Shown here piece after piece: positions 42,676-52,363 of a stretch of 64,000 nt of DNA; position 1 is the first letter of the stretch; the number at the start of each line of letters is the position of its first letter. Made by a program: the position numbers and the translations under genes. The stretch lies in contig NZ_JXTG01000013.1 of NCBI RefSeq assembly GCF_000833605.1, forward strand, positions 1 to 64,000. The letters run 5' to 3'. The notes beneath the pieces were generated by a model, which made no database searches, was not told the DNA's origin, and was given only the letters and a program-made list of their open reading frames with translations. The DNA comes from Anoxybacillus ayderensis (lineage in GTDB: Bacteria > Bacillota > Bacilli > Bacillales > Anoxybacillaceae).

Positions 42676-43743
42676 GTGAACATTTTAGTCATTTGGCGGT
42701 TGTTGACGGTTGGTGGGGTGAATGCGGGCTGGCGCAATCGGGCGATCTATTTTAAAAAACATGGGATCGCGATGGACTTTTTATATACAAAAGACCTTGG
42801 TGGCATGCATATGATGGAAGACGTCGCAAACGTTTACGTCATGAAAAAGAAAAATGACATATACGATCTGTTACAAAAACGATATGATGCGATTATCGTC
42901 GTCGATACGAGCCAAGCGTACGATTGGTTAAGCGATGTCGGGTATCGTGGACCGATTATTGTCGAGGCGCGCACACCAGAATTGTTAAAATTGAAGCGAA
43001 ATTTACAAGGGATTGAAAAAGTGACACTGCGTCAATTTATCGTTCCGTCTTTTTATCAAAAACGTCTTCTTTCCGTTTTGAGCGACGAACGAGCACCGAT
43101 TACGGTCATTTATAACGGCTTAGATGCTTCTTTTTTTCGCCCGATGGAGTGCGATGATGTCCCGGATAAAAAAATTGTTGCGTACGTCGGACGGTTAGAT
43201 GGGCGTAAAAATTGGCGTGCGTTTTTACGAATCGCCTCGTTGTTGCAAAAAGAGCGCGATGATGTGGAATGTTGGATCATTGGCGGACAACATAGTGTAG
43301 ATAAAGAAGCGTTTGAAACGGAATGGAAGGAAAAACAGCTGACACCATTTGTGAAATGGTTTCCCGTTGTGCCGTATCAACAAATGCCGAATATGTATGC
43401 GAAAATTCGTCAATCGGGCGGCTGTTTATTAGCGACGACGAAAGTCGAATCGTTCGGAAATACATTTATTGAAGCGATGGCGTGCGGCGTGCCTGTCGTT
43501 GCCCCGCGCGTATCGGCAATGCCGGAAATTATCGTTCACGGAAAAACAGGATATTTATTTCGCGAGCATCATACGCGCGGTGCGGTTCGTGCGATCGCTG
43601 AAGTGTTAGACGACAAACAACAATATGCTCATATGAGCGAAGCTGGGCGAGCGCATGTGCTCAACCGATTTACGATCGAACGTTGCGCCCAAACGTATGT
43701 CGACTTATTACACAACATCGTGAGGGATATACATGAAGTATGA
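42676..43743 (+). CDS. Glycosyltransferase family 4 protein
   Basis: A 355-residue GT-B enzyme. VAYVGRLDGRKNW (about residue 170) and the donor-site region KVESFGNTFIEAMACGVPVVAP mark GT4. It transfers a sugar from a nucleotide donor to an envelope acceptor. Starts at GTG 42676 after GAAGGGGG. It overlaps the HipA-like gene by 11 bp, forming a coupled pair ahead of the DUF6044/GT2 pair. Confidence 0.88.
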   Translation: MNILVIWRLLTVGGVNAGWRNRAIYFKKHGIAMDFLYTKDLGGMHMMEDVANVYVMKKKNDIYDLLQKRYDAIIVVDTSQAYDWLSDVGYRGPIIVEARTPELLKLKRNLQGIEKVTLRQFIVPSFYQKRLLSVLSDERAPITVIYNGLDASFFRPMECDDVPDKKIVAYVGRLDGRKNWRAFLRIASLLQKERDDVECWIIGGQHSVDKEAFETEWKEKQLTPFVKWFPVVPYQQMPNMYAKIRQSGGCLLATTKVESFGNTFIEAMACGVPVVAPRVSAMPEIIVHGKTGYLFREHHTRGAVRAIAEVLDDKQQYAHMSEAGRAHVLNRFTIERCAQTYVDLLHNIVRDIHEV

Positions 43744-44473
43744 ACGGACATTTGCGCAACATAAACATAATTCCCATCTTGTCACTTTTGACGATGGCAA
43801 ACGGTATGTCGTGAAATGTTATGATGCGAAAAAACCGAAGGCGCTCATAAACGAATGGCTCGCTTATCAAATCGCAAAATATATGAACCTTCCAATCCCA
43901 CACGCCCGTCTCGTTTCTTTGCCTCATACGCTTTTGCCTATTCCAGACGATACGACCGTTATAAAAACAAAAACGCAATTTGCGAGCGCGTATATCGAAG
44001 GGAAAAACGCCCACGAAACGACGATCGAACATGTTGAAAATGGATGGCAATTGGCGAGCGTCATCGTTTTCGACTATTGGTTGTACAATCGCGATCGGAC
44101 GAGAAAAAATGTTATCATCGAGCAACGAGAGGAAAGGCAAACGTTATGGATCATCGATCATGCCGACATATGTGGTTGTTCGGCGTGGACGGTTGAACAA
44201 TTAAAACAGTTGCCGCAAACGATTATAGACAGCAAAACACATCGCATGATGGCGTCGTTTACGACGGTAGAACAGTTCGAACAAGCAATCGCCATCATTC
44301 AAACGATGCCGACGCTTTTAATAGAAGAAATGATGAAACATATGCCAGAAGATTGGGACATTACGGAAGAAGAAAGAAAGCAGCTCGTTCATACGCTCGT
44401 TTATCGGCGCGACCATCTCGTTCCCCGTCTCATTCGCAAATTTTGCAAACAACTTTGGCCTGAGCTTGTATAG
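43733..44473 (+). CDS. HipA-like kinase-fold protein
   Basis: A 246-residue protein. FDYWLYNRDRTRKNVII and WIIDHADICG resemble the catalytic (N-R-D-x-x-x-x-N) and metal-binding (D-H) motifs of HipA/phosphatidylinositol-kinase-like proteins, without the HipA N-subdomain. There is no HipB-like antitoxin beside it, so a toxin role is doubtful; it may phosphorylate a small molecule or protein in the glycan cluster. GAGGGATATAC precedes the ATG. A terminator (GCCTGAGCTT/AGCTTAGGC and T run, 44457-44487) follows. Confidence 0.7.
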   Translation: MKYERTFAQHKHNSHLVTFDDGKRYVVKCYDAKKPKALINEWLAYQIAKYMNLPIPHARLVSLPHTLLPIPDDTTVIKTKTQFASAYIEGKNAHETTIEHVENGWQLASVIVFDYWLYNRDRTRKNVIIEQREERQTLWIIDHADICGCSAWTVEQLKQLPQTIIDSKTHRMMASFTTVEQFEQAIAIIQTMPTLLIEEMMKHMPEDWDITEEERKQLVHTLVYRRDHLVPRLIRKFCKQLWPELV

Positions 44474-44538
44474 CTTAGGCTTTTTTTATGCATATTTTTC
44501 ATTTGTTGTTAAAAAATAATGGGGAATGGAGGGGGGGT

Positions 44539-46200
44539 ATGAGATTGTTTGCATTTGGATTCATCATCGTTTGTTTACATGCATTGCCGTATTTCGTGCT
44601 CGGGGAAGATGCGCATATGCGCGTACACGACAATTTAGATTCAAACATCGCTTGGTATCGCGTGCTCGTACGAAGCGGTGAGCTGTTCGGCTCCGTTCAT
44701 GCGACGATTCCGCAAGTGATAAACGGGTTGCCGCGCAACGCATACGGAACGGAATTTAGCGGCATCGTCTGGCTTCACGCCCTTTTTCCGCCCGTCTATG
44801 CATACGGATTGAGCCAGTTGATGACGCGCGTCTTTGCATTTATCGGCATGTATGCATTGTTGAAAACGCACGTGATTAAGGAAAAAGAAAAAACAGCGGA
44901 GTGGATTCGTGTCGGCGTGGCGCTTGCGTTTGCCTTGACACCGTTTTGGCCATCGGGGATGCTTAGCACGCTCGGCATGCCGCTAGCGCTCTGGGCGCTA
45001 CTGAACATTCGCGCTGGTGATCGCTCGTTGAAAAACTATGTCGTCCTTACTTTGTTGCCGCTCTATTCTAGCTTTGTGCTTGGCTTTTTCTTTTTTTTAA
45101 GCGCAATGTTTTTGTTTTGGATCGTTGATGCGTGGCGCCGTCGCCCGAACATCTCGTTATTGTTGGCGCTCGTATATATGACTGCTCTTTATTTGGCAGT
45201 GGAATATCGGCTCGTTCATTCGTTTTTATTTTCGACAGAACCGACAAGTCGAGATGAATATTTTCATGCCCGTCTGTCGTTATGGCGCTCGCTGCGATTA
45301 ACATTCAAAAACTACATACTCGGTCATACGCATGTGATGACAATTCATACGCTCATTATTTTACCGATCACGTTCATCGCATTATATATCGTATGGAGAA
45401 AAAAATGGTGGCGAAACGAACGGCTATTTTGGCAACTTCATGTGCTGAATTTTGCGCTATCGCTTTGGTATGCGTTTTGGTTTTACAAGGGATGGATTCC
45501 TGCGACGGAGGCATTTCCGTTTTTAGACCGGTTTAATTTTGCGCGCTATCATTTTTTACGTCCGATGGTCATTTACGTGCTGTTTGCATTGTCGCTTCGC
45601 ATCATTTGGCGCGCATGGGATGGGCGCATCGTTTCGTTTGCGCTTTTTGCGCAGCTTGTTGTGGCGCTGTTGTTTCATGAACAAATCGTCTATCGCGACA
45701 AGCCAACGTTTCGCGCGTTTTATGCCGAAAAGCAATTTCAAGACATCAAACAATATATAAAAAAGCCTGTTCATACGTATCGGGTCGTCAGCATCGGCAT
45801 TCACCCAGCGATCGCTCAATATAACGGCTTTTACACGTTAGATACGTACAACAACTTTTATCCGCTTTCGTACAAACATCAATTTCGGCAAGTGATTGCG
45901 AGCGAGCTAAACAAAAATAAAAAGCTGAAGGAATATTTCGATGAATGGGGCGGACGTTGTTACGTATTTGTCGATGAGCTTGGCAAACGTTATATGTTTA
46001 CGAAACAATCAAACAAACGCATTCGCCGTATGCAGCTCAATACGAACGTATTATACGACATGGGTGGGCGATACGTCTTTTCCGCCGTGCCGATTGACAA
46101 TGCGAAAAAAAACAAACTAAAGCTATTGCGAACGTTTGAACACGAGGAGTCCGCATGGACGATTTATTTATACGAAATAGAAAGGAGTGAAACGACATGA
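44539..46200 (+). CDS. DUF6044/YkoS-like polytopic membrane protein
   Basis: A 553-residue protein with about eleven hydrophobic segments to residue 400 and an external C-terminal domain. An early external loop carries ED and HDNLDSNIAWYRVL, placed like the catalytic acidic residues of GT-C glycosyltransferases. It resembles B. subtilis YkoS, which also lies next to a GT2 gene. ATG 44539 is preferred because GGAGGGGGG lies just before it. The GT2 gene overlaps its stop (ATGA). Confidence 0.75.
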   Translation: MRLFAFGFIIVCLHALPYFVLGEDAHMRVHDNLDSNIAWYRVLVRSGELFGSVHATIPQVINGLPRNAYGTEFSGIVWLHALFPPVYAYGLSQLMTRVFAFIGMYALLKTHVIKEKEKTAEWIRVGVALAFALTPFWPSGMLSTLGMPLALWALLNIRAGDRSLKNYVVLTLLPLYSSFVLGFFFFLSAMFLFWIVDAWRRRPNISLLLALVYMTALYLAVEYRLVHSFLFSTEPTSRDEYFHARLSLWRSLRLTFKNYILGHTHVMTIHTLIILPITFIALYIVWRKKWWRNERLFWQLHVLNFALSLWYAFWFYKGWIPATEAFPFLDRFNFARYHFLRPMVIYVLFALSLRIIWRAWDGRIVSFALFAQLVVALLFHEQIVYRDKPTFRAFYAEKQFQDIKQYIKKPVHTYRVVSIGIHPAIAQYNGFYTLDTYNNFYPLSYKHQFRQVIASELNKNKKLKEYFDEWGGRCYVFVDELGKRYMFTKQSNKRIRRMQLNTNVLYDMGGRYVFSAVPIDNAKKNKLKLLRTFEHEESAWTIYLYEIERSETT

Positions 46201-47195
46201 CGATTTTAGCGATCGTTGTCCCTTGTTATAACGAGGAAGACATATTGCCAGAGACGATTGAACAATTGCGGGCGTTGCGACAACAGCTCATCGAGGAACA
46301 GCTCATTTCTTCGGAAAGTAAAATCGTATTTGTCGATGATGGAAGCCGTGATCGGACATGGTCGATCATTTATAGAGCATGTTTGCGACACGAAGAAATT
46401 AAAGGGATTAAACTGGCAGGAAATGCAGGGCATCAACATGCGCTCCTTGCGGGAATGTTTGCCGCCAAACAAATGGCGCATTGCATTGTGACGCTCGATG
46501 CTGATTTACAAGATGATATATATGTCGTTCGTGAGTTTTTGCGTAAATTTCATGAAGGATATGACATCGTTTATGGGGTGAGGAAAAAGCGCGATGTCGA
46601 TTCGTATATGAAGCGATGGACAGCTGAAACGTTTTATCGCGTCATGAATCGCATCGGGGTGAAACTCATTTACAACCATGCGGATTACCGTCTCATGAGT
46701 CGGCGCGCCGTCGAAGCGTTAGCACAATTTCGCGAAGTAAATATGTTTTTGCGCGGGGTCGTGCCGCTTCTTGGATTTCCATCTACAACCGTATATTACG
46801 ACCGAAAAGAGCGAAAAGCTGGAGTGACGAAATATCCGTTCATGAAAATGATTCGCTTTGCGTTTGACGGATTGACGTCATTTAGCATGATGCCGATTCG
46901 TTTCGTTTCCGTTCTCGGCTTTTGTTCATTTTTTGTGAGCATCTTGTTTGCGATGTATGTGTTATTTTTAAAAATGACTGGTCATACACAAACAGGTTGG
47001 ACGTCGCTTATGATGTCCATTTGGCTTGTCGGAGGATTGCAGCTCATTGCGATCGGGTTAGTTGGAGAGTATATCGGAAAAGTATATCAAGAAACGAAAC
47101 AACGTCCGCGCTATATTGTCGATATGGATTTGTTAAATGGACCGATGATCGCGGCACGTGAACGAGAAACGTTTAGTGAAGAAGGAATTAGTTAA
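46197..47195 (+). CDS. Family 2 glycosyltransferase (polyprenyl-phosphate type, YkoT-like)
   Basis: A 332-residue enzyme. The GT-A domain has VVPCYNEEDILPETI, VDDGSRDRTW and TLDADLQDD (DxD-like metal site), followed by two C-terminal membrane helices (about 230-300) ending in VGEYIGKVYQETKQRPRY. This DPM1/GtrB form loads a sugar onto a lipid carrier, which the neighbouring GT-C-like protein could then use outside. Coupled to the preceding gene. Confidence 0.9.
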   Translation: MTILAIVVPCYNEEDILPETIEQLRALRQQLIEEQLISSESKIVFVDDGSRDRTWSIIYRACLRHEEIKGIKLAGNAGHQHALLAGMFAAKQMAHCIVTLDADLQDDIYVVREFLRKFHEGYDIVYGVRKKRDVDSYMKRWTAETFYRVMNRIGVKLIYNHADYRLMSRRAVEALAQFREVNMFLRGVVPLLGFPSTTVYYDRKERKAGVTKYPFMKMIRFAFDGLTSFSMMPIRFVSVLGFCSFFVSILFAMYVLFLKMTGHTQTGWTSLMMSIWLVGGLQLIAIGLVGEYIGKVYQETKQRPRYIVDMDLLNGPMIAARERETFSEEGIS

Positions 47196-47196
47196 G

Positions 47197-47222
47197 GCTC
47201 CGATTAAGCGGAGCCTTTTTGC
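47197..47222. terminator. Bidirectional terminator between GT2 and MFS genes
   Basis: GGCTCCG pairs with CGGAGCC, then five T; overlaps the MFS gene end. Confidence 0.88.
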
Positions 47223-48373
47223 ATCATTGTTCGTTGAAACGATTGAAACAGGGCGAATGAAACGAACGTAAGCACGATGCCTGTTATATACGGCAAACTC
47301 GGCTTTAATGTAAACAGCCATCCAGCAATGGCAGGTCCGCCGATGCGCCCGAGCGAATCGAACGACGATAACAGTCCTGTTGCGCTTCCTTGCCCATCGG
47401 TCGTCTGTTTCGTTAATAAGGCGGATACGCATGGGCGAATGACGCCGTTGCCGAGACCGAAAATCGTTAAATACAGGGCGGCTGTCCAAAAGTGATGGAT
47501 GAATAAAATAAGAAAAAAGCCGAGTGCTGAAATAAATAGTCCACCACGAATGACCGTTCCTTCACCGAACGACTGAATGAGTTTTCCAAGCAATCCCCCT
47601 TGGACGATCGCACCGGCAAGTCCCATAATCATAAAAATGTAGCCAAGCTCTGTCGATGAAAGTCCTGCACGTTTTGCGGCAAAATAAGCAAACGTCGCCT
47701 CAAGTCCTGCAAGCGAAAACGTGACGATAAACTGCAATACGTATAGACGCGATACGTCGCTTCGTAGTGCCGCCATGAGTGATGGGCGTTTCGTTTCTCC
47801 GTTCGATCGCTTTTCTTTCGGAAGCGATTCATGTAAGAAAAAGAAAACGAATATGGCAGTGATAAGCGCCAAACTGCCTGCGATCCAAAACGGAACGGTT
47901 AAGCTCGCCTTTGAAAACACGCCGCCGATCGCTGGTCCGAAAATAAAGCCAAGCCCGACCGCCGCACCGATTATGCCCATTCCTTTCCCGCGGTTTTCTT
48001 CGGTCGTGACGTCTGCGACATATGCCATCGCTGTCGGCATTGTAGCGGCGGATAAAAAGCCACCGATGATGCGAGCGGCAAATAACATCCAAAGTTTTGT
48101 CGCCAACGCGAACAAGAAAAACGAAAGTGCCAAACCGAAAATGCCGAGCAGTAAAAACGGTTTGCGTCCGTAACGATCGGACAGCCGTCCCCACATCGGC
48201 GCAAATAAAAATTGCATAAACGAATATACAGCCATTAACCAACCAAGCTGTGTCGGAGTCGCACCAATGTTTTCTGCGAAAAACGGAAGGACAGGGATAA
48301 TAATGCCAAATCCAACCATGACTAAAAACATCACGACAAATAAAAGCGGCAAATAACGCCGATCGTTCATCAT
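47204..48373 (-). CDS. MFS drug exporter (TetA/Bmr-type)
   Basis: A 389-residue protein with 12 membrane segments. Motif A is GRLSDRYGRKPFLLLG in loop 2-3 and motif C-like GFIFGPAIGG in helix 5, the pattern of 12-helix drug/proton antiporters. Substrate unknown. Several ATG/GTG codons cluster at the start; 48373 or 48370 fits GTGGAGATGG best. Confidence 0.88.
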   Translation of the reverse strand: MMNDRRYLPLLFVVMFLVMVGFGIIIPVLPFFAENIGATPTQLGWLMAVYSFMQFLFAPMWGRLSDRYGRKPFLLLGIFGLALSFFLFALATKLWMLFAARIIGGFLSAATMPTAMAYVADVTTEENRGKGMGIIGAAVGLGFIFGPAIGGVFSKASLTVPFWIAGSLALITAIFVFFFLHESLPKEKRSNGETKRPSLMAALRSDVSRLYVLQFIVTFSLAGLEATFAYFAAKRAGLSSTELGYIFMIMGLAGAIVQGGLLGKLIQSFGEGTVIRGGLFISALGFFLILFIHHFWTAALYLTIFGLGNGVIRPCVSALLTKQTTDGQGSATGLLSSFDSLGRIGGPAIAGWLFTLKPSLPYITGIVLTFVSFALFQSFQRTMMQKGSA

Positions 48374-48510
48374 CACCATCTCCACTATGTAGTTTGCATA
48401 TTTATCATAATGGAAACGTGATCATTTTTCAAAGATGTCGCTGCATTGACAACGGAAAAAGTTTTCGCGAAACTGAAAAAAGGATGAACGATGTGGGAGA
48501 GTTGAGAAAG

Positions 48511-49767
48511 ATGACATATATTAATCAGCACGTGTTAAACAATTTGTTTTACATTTTAGTGAGCATTTTTTTCTTTTACTTTTTATACGATTACGTTCGA
48601 TTTTTCCAGCGCAAAAAAGTGTATCAACGTTTGTTGTTTGTTGTTTGCTTAAGCGTGCCGCTTATTTTATGTATGAAATATCCGATTTACATTGCGCCCG
48701 ATTGCGTGCACGATTTGCGGCAAGTTCCGTTTCTCATCGGCACGTTTTACGGCGGATGGACGGTGAGCCTGCCGTTGCTTATTATTTTACTCGTTGCGCG
48801 ATGGGTGATGTACGGGTATCAGTTTATTACGGTCGCTGTGTACGTCATGATGTTTATGTTCGGAAGTTTGTTTTCTCCATTTTTTAAACAGTTGCCGAAA
48901 ACAAAACGGATGATTGCTTCCATGATGATGACGTTTATTCTTGCGATTGCAGCAACAATATTAGCGATAGCGATTTCCGATTTCGAAGTGACCGAGTCGT
49001 ACATCGTTGATTTTATTCTCGTCCCTCCTGTCGCCGTACTATTTGTTGTGTTTGCGATGGAAACGTTACGAGAAGCGTTGCTCATTCGTTCGAAAGCGAT
49101 CAAGCTGGAGAAAATGGAAGTCGTTAGCCAGCTTGCCGCAAGCATTTCTCATGAAATTCGCAATCCCCTTACCGTTGTTAAAGGATTTATGCAACTGATG
49201 AGAGGAAAAGACATATCGGAGGAAACGAAAGAGCAATATATGAATATCGCCCTTGAGGAATTAGACCGCGCCTGTGCCATTATTGACGATTATTTAACGT
49301 TTGCGAAGCCGTTCCCAGAAAAAACAGAACCGCTTCATGTACATCATGAACTACAAAAAGTGATCGACATGTTGCGTCCGTTCGCGAACATTCATGGGGT
49401 GAAAATCGTCCCAACACTTATGCCTGCAACAATCAAAGGGAACGGACAATATTTTCGGCAATGCTTTTTAAATATAATAAAAAATGGAATTGAAGCGATA
49501 GAAGGCGACGGGGCGGTGTACGTCGCTGTATATGTCGCTGAAAAAACGGTTACGATCGTTGTGCGCGATGAAGGAAAAGGAATGACGAAAGAGCAGTTGG
49601 CGCGATATGGGGAACCGTATTTCAGCACGAAAGAAAAAGGGACAGGGCTCGGGGCGATGGTATCGATTCGCATCATTGAAATGATGGACGGCACGTGGAC
49701 GATGGAAAGCGAAAAAGGGCGCGGAACGACGATGAAAGTCACATTCCATCTGTTATTGGAAAAATAA
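48511..49767 (+). CDS. KinB-like sensor histidine kinase with 5TMR-LYT sensor
   Basis: A 418-residue kinase. The N-terminal half is a multi-helix membrane sensor of the 5TM LytS/KinB type (DCVHDLRQVPFLIGTFYGG). Then come HisKA with SISHEIRNPLTVVKGF, N-box NIIKNGIEAI, G1 DEGKGM and GTGLGAMVS. The Asn after His (HEIRNP) is typical of the sporulation kinases, and the layout fits KinB, which feeds the Spo0F/Spo0A phosphorelay. No response regulator is adjacent, as expected for such kinases. The start could also be ATG 48484. Confidence 0.85.
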   Translation: MTYINQHVLNNLFYILVSIFFFYFLYDYVRFFQRKKVYQRLLFVVCLSVPLILCMKYPIYIAPDCVHDLRQVPFLIGTFYGGWTVSLPLLIILLVARWVMYGYQFITVAVYVMMFMFGSLFSPFFKQLPKTKRMIASMMMTFILAIAATILAIAISDFEVTESYIVDFILVPPVAVLFVVFAMETLREALLIRSKAIKLEKMEVVSQLAASISHEIRNPLTVVKGFMQLMRGKDISEETKEQYMNIALEELDRACAIIDDYLTFAKPFPEKTEPLHVHHELQKVIDMLRPFANIHGVKIVPTLMPATIKGNGQYFRQCFLNIIKNGIEAIEGDGAVYVAVYVAEKTVTIVVRDEGKGMTKEQLARYGEPYFSTKEKGTGLGAMVSIRIIEMMDGTWTMESEKGRGTTMKVTFHLLLEK

Positions 49768-49859
49768 AAATATTTCGAAATAGCGAAAAAGTATTGTCTT
49801 TAACGATTTTGGGCGTTAAAGTATAAAATGAACATAACAAGTAAGGGGAGTTTACAACG

Positions 49860-51272
49860 ATGAGTTTGTTTCGGAAAAAGTCCATTGATGCGCTCATGAG
49901 CGAGTCGGGAAAAGGGGCAGCGCTCAAAAAAGAATTAGGCGCCTTTGATTTAACGATGCTCGGAATTGGAGCAATTATTGGAACAGGCATTTTCGTTTTA
50001 ACAGGGGTGGCTGCAGCTGAGCATGCAGGACCAGCGCTCGTTCTTTCGTTTATTTTATCAGGATTGGCGTGCGTCTTTGCGGCGCTTTGTTATGCGGAGT
50101 TCGCCTCAAGCGTGCCGGTGTCGGGAAGCGCCTATACGTACAGCTATGCGACGTTTGGTGAGTTAATCGCATGGATGCTCGGCTGGGATTTAATTTTAGA
50201 GTACGGAGTGGCAGCGTCAGCAGTAGCGGCGGGATGGTCCGGCTATTTTCAAGGGTTGCTCGCTGGATTTGGCATTGAGTTGCCAAAGGCATTGACAAGC
50301 GCCTACGATCCGGCAAACGGTACGTTCATTGATGTGCCAGCGATTGTCATCGTTTTGCTTATTACGTTTTTATTGACGCAAGGGGTGAGAAAATCAGCGC
50401 GCTTTAATGCGGTGATGGTTTTTATTAAAGTTGCGGTCATTTTATTGTTTATTGCTGTTGGGGTTTGGTATGTGAAGCCAGAAAACTGGACGCCGTTTAT
50501 GCCGTTTGGCTTTTCAGGCGTGGCGGCAGGGGCAGCGACGGTGTTTTTCGCATACTTAGGGTTTGATGCGGTATCGACAGCGGCAGAAGAAGTGCGCAAT
50601 CCGCAGCGCAACATGCCGATCGGCATTATCGCATCGCTTGCGATTTGTACGCTTCTTTATATTGCCGTCTCGCTCATTTTAACAGGCATTGTGCCGTACG
50701 ACCAACTAGGTGTAAAAAATCCGGTTGCTTTTGCGTTAAACTATATTGAGCAAGATTGGGTGGCAGGATTTATTTCGCTCGGGGCGATTACGGGGATTAC
50801 GACGGTGCTTCTCGTGATGCTTTATGCCCAAACGCGCCTCTTTTATGCGATTAGCCGCGATGGCTTGCTTCCGTCATTGTTTGCGAAAGTGAGCGAGCGG
50901 AAACAAGTACCGCTTGTTAATTCATGGGTGACAGGCATTGCGGTTTCCATTTTCGCTGGGGTTATTCCGTTAAATAAATTAGCGCATTTAACAAATATCG
51001 GAACGTTGTTTGCGTTTACGACTGTGGCGATCGGCATTTTAATTTTACGCAAAACAGAACCGAACTTAAAACGAAGCTTTATGGTGCCGTTTGTGCCTGT
51101 CATTCCGCTTCTTGCGGTAGCGTTTTGTACGTATTTAGCGCTTCAGCTTCCAGCGACGACGTGGTTAAGCTTTGGCGGCTGGCTTGCGGTCGGTCTCGTC
51201 ATTTACTTCTTGTACGGCCGCAAACATAGTAAATTAAATGAGGCAAACGGTGAGCAAAAACAAGTGAGTTAA
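49860..51272 (+). CDS. APC-family amino acid permease (YfnA-like)
   Basis: A 470-residue transporter with 12 membrane helices. LGIGAIIGTGIFVLTG in helix 1 and FFAYLGFDAVSTAAEEVRNP in helix 6 are cationic-amino-acid-transporter type hallmarks. Imports an amino acid; substrate not determined. AAGGGGAG precedes the ATG. A TATAAA lies upstream at about 49821, with a weak -35. Confidence 0.9.
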   Translation: MSLFRKKSIDALMSESGKGAALKKELGAFDLTMLGIGAIIGTGIFVLTGVAAAEHAGPALVLSFILSGLACVFAALCYAEFASSVPVSGSAYTYSYATFGELIAWMLGWDLILEYGVAASAVAAGWSGYFQGLLAGFGIELPKALTSAYDPANGTFIDVPAIVIVLLITFLLTQGVRKSARFNAVMVFIKVAVILLFIAVGVWYVKPENWTPFMPFGFSGVAAGAATVFFAYLGFDAVSTAAEEVRNPQRNMPIGIIASLAICTLLYIAVSLILTGIVPYDQLGVKNPVAFALNYIEQDWVAGFISLGAITGITTVLLVMLYAQTRLFYAISRDGLLPSLFAKVSERKQVPLVNSWVTGIAVSIFAGVIPLNKLAHLTNIGTLFAFTTVAIGILILRKTEPNLKRSFMVPFVPVIPLLAVAFCTYLALQLPATTWLSFGGWLAVGLVIYFLYGRKHSKLNEANGEQKQVS

Positions 51273-51276
51273 CGGA

Positions 51277-51305
51277 TTGACAAAATAAGTTCGTACGCTT
51301 ATAAT
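51277..51305 (+). promoter_or_regulatory. Sigma-A promoter of the ykoY riboswitch transcript
   Basis: TTGACA (51277-51282), 17 bp, TATAAT (51300-51305): a perfect consensus promoter. Confidence 0.9.
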
Positions 51306-51333
51306 GAAATTACAAATAACATAGTTTTCCTTT

Positions 51334-51459
51334 ACAAAGGGGAGTAGCGTTCAGGCGTTGCCTGAAAACAAAGTCGTCAGTTCATGGACGTCGTCCATCG
51401 GCTTTGTTGGCACAACATGTGTCTAGCGAGACCTTTGCCGTTTGGCAAAGGTCTTTTTT
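51334..51459 (+). ncRNA. yybP-ykoY Mn(2+) riboswitch with terminator
   Basis: The leader contains AAAGGGGAGTAGC at its 5' side and GTCTAGCGAGACCTTTGCC at its 3' side, the two conserved loops of the yybP-ykoY motif. AGACCTTTGCC then pairs with GGCAAAGGTCT and a T run, so part of the aptamer overlaps an intrinsic terminator. Mn(2+) binding would favour read-through into the TerC-family gene, as known for this class. Confidence 0.9.
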
Positions 51460-51520
51460 GCGTTTTTATGATTTTTGCCGACGGACGAGGGAAAACTACA
51501 TATTACAGGAGGGATCATTC

Positions 51521-52306
51521 ATGGATGTATCATTATTGTTAGAGTACGGTTGGGTGCTTCTCGTTTTAATCGGTTTAGAAGGCATTTTAGCTGCCGATAA
51601 CGCCGTTGTGATGGCGGTCATGGTAAAGCATTTGCCAGAGAAGCAGCAGAAACGAGCGCTCTTTTACGGGCTTGCCGGTGCGTTTATTCTTCGCTTTGCA
51701 GCGCTGTTTGTCATTTCTTATTTAGTGAACATTTGGCAAATTCAAGCGCTCGGTGCGTTATATTTAATGTTTATCGCCGTGCATCATTTTATTAACAAAA
51801 ACAGAGACGGTTCGCATAAAGAAGGGAAAAAGCAGTCCGGTTTTTGGATGACAGTATTTAAAGTGGAACTTGCTGATTTAGCGTTTGCGATCGATTCGAT
51901 TTTAGCAGCGGTCGCTTTAGCGATGACGTTGCCAAATACGAATTTACCAACGATCGGGGGGCTAGATGGCGGAAAGTTTTTAGTCATCTTCGCCGGTGGA
52001 TTAATTGGTGTCATTATTATGCGTTTTGCGGCAAATGCGTTCGTGAAATTGTTGCATAAACGCCCAAGCTTAGAATCCGCTGCATTTTTAATCGTCGGCT
52101 GGGTTGGCGTGAAGTTGGCAGTCTATACGCTTGCGCATCCAAGTTTAGCCATCGTTTCGGAACATTTTGCCCATTCAGCATTATGGAAATCGATTTTCTG
52201 GATCGTTCTTTTAGCGATTGCCGCTGGCGGCTGGTTTTTCTCCGGAAAAGAAACGAAACAACAAAAAGAAGCGATTCAAACGTTGAAAAAAGCGCAAAAC
52301 GAATAA
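51521..52306 (+). CDS. ykoY: TerC-family membrane protein (YkoY-like)
   Basis: A 261-residue protein with seven to nine membrane helices. GLEGILAADNAVVMAVMV and VELADLAFAIDSILAAVAL carry the paired acidic residues of the TerC family. Members under this riboswitch are implicated in Mn(2+) efflux or metalation of exported proteins. AGGAGGGATC precedes the ATG. Terminator GGGGAGG/CCTCCTC at 52306-52332. Confidence 0.92.
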   Translation: MDVSLLLEYGWVLLVLIGLEGILAADNAVVMAVMVKHLPEKQQKRALFYGLAGAFILRFAALFVISYLVNIWQIQALGALYLMFIAVHHFINKNRDGSHKEGKKQSGFWMTVFKVELADLAFAIDSILAAVALAMTLPNTNLPTIGGLDGGKFLVIFAGGLIGVIIMRFAANAFVKLLHKRPSLESAAFLIVGWVGVKLAVYTLAHPSLAIVSEHFAHSALWKSIFWIVLLAIAAGGWFFSGKETKQQKEAIQTLKKAQNE

Positions 52307-52363
52307 GGGGAGGCACGTTCCTCCTCTTTTTGTTATAATAAAGAAAGAGAGGAGTGTTGATGT

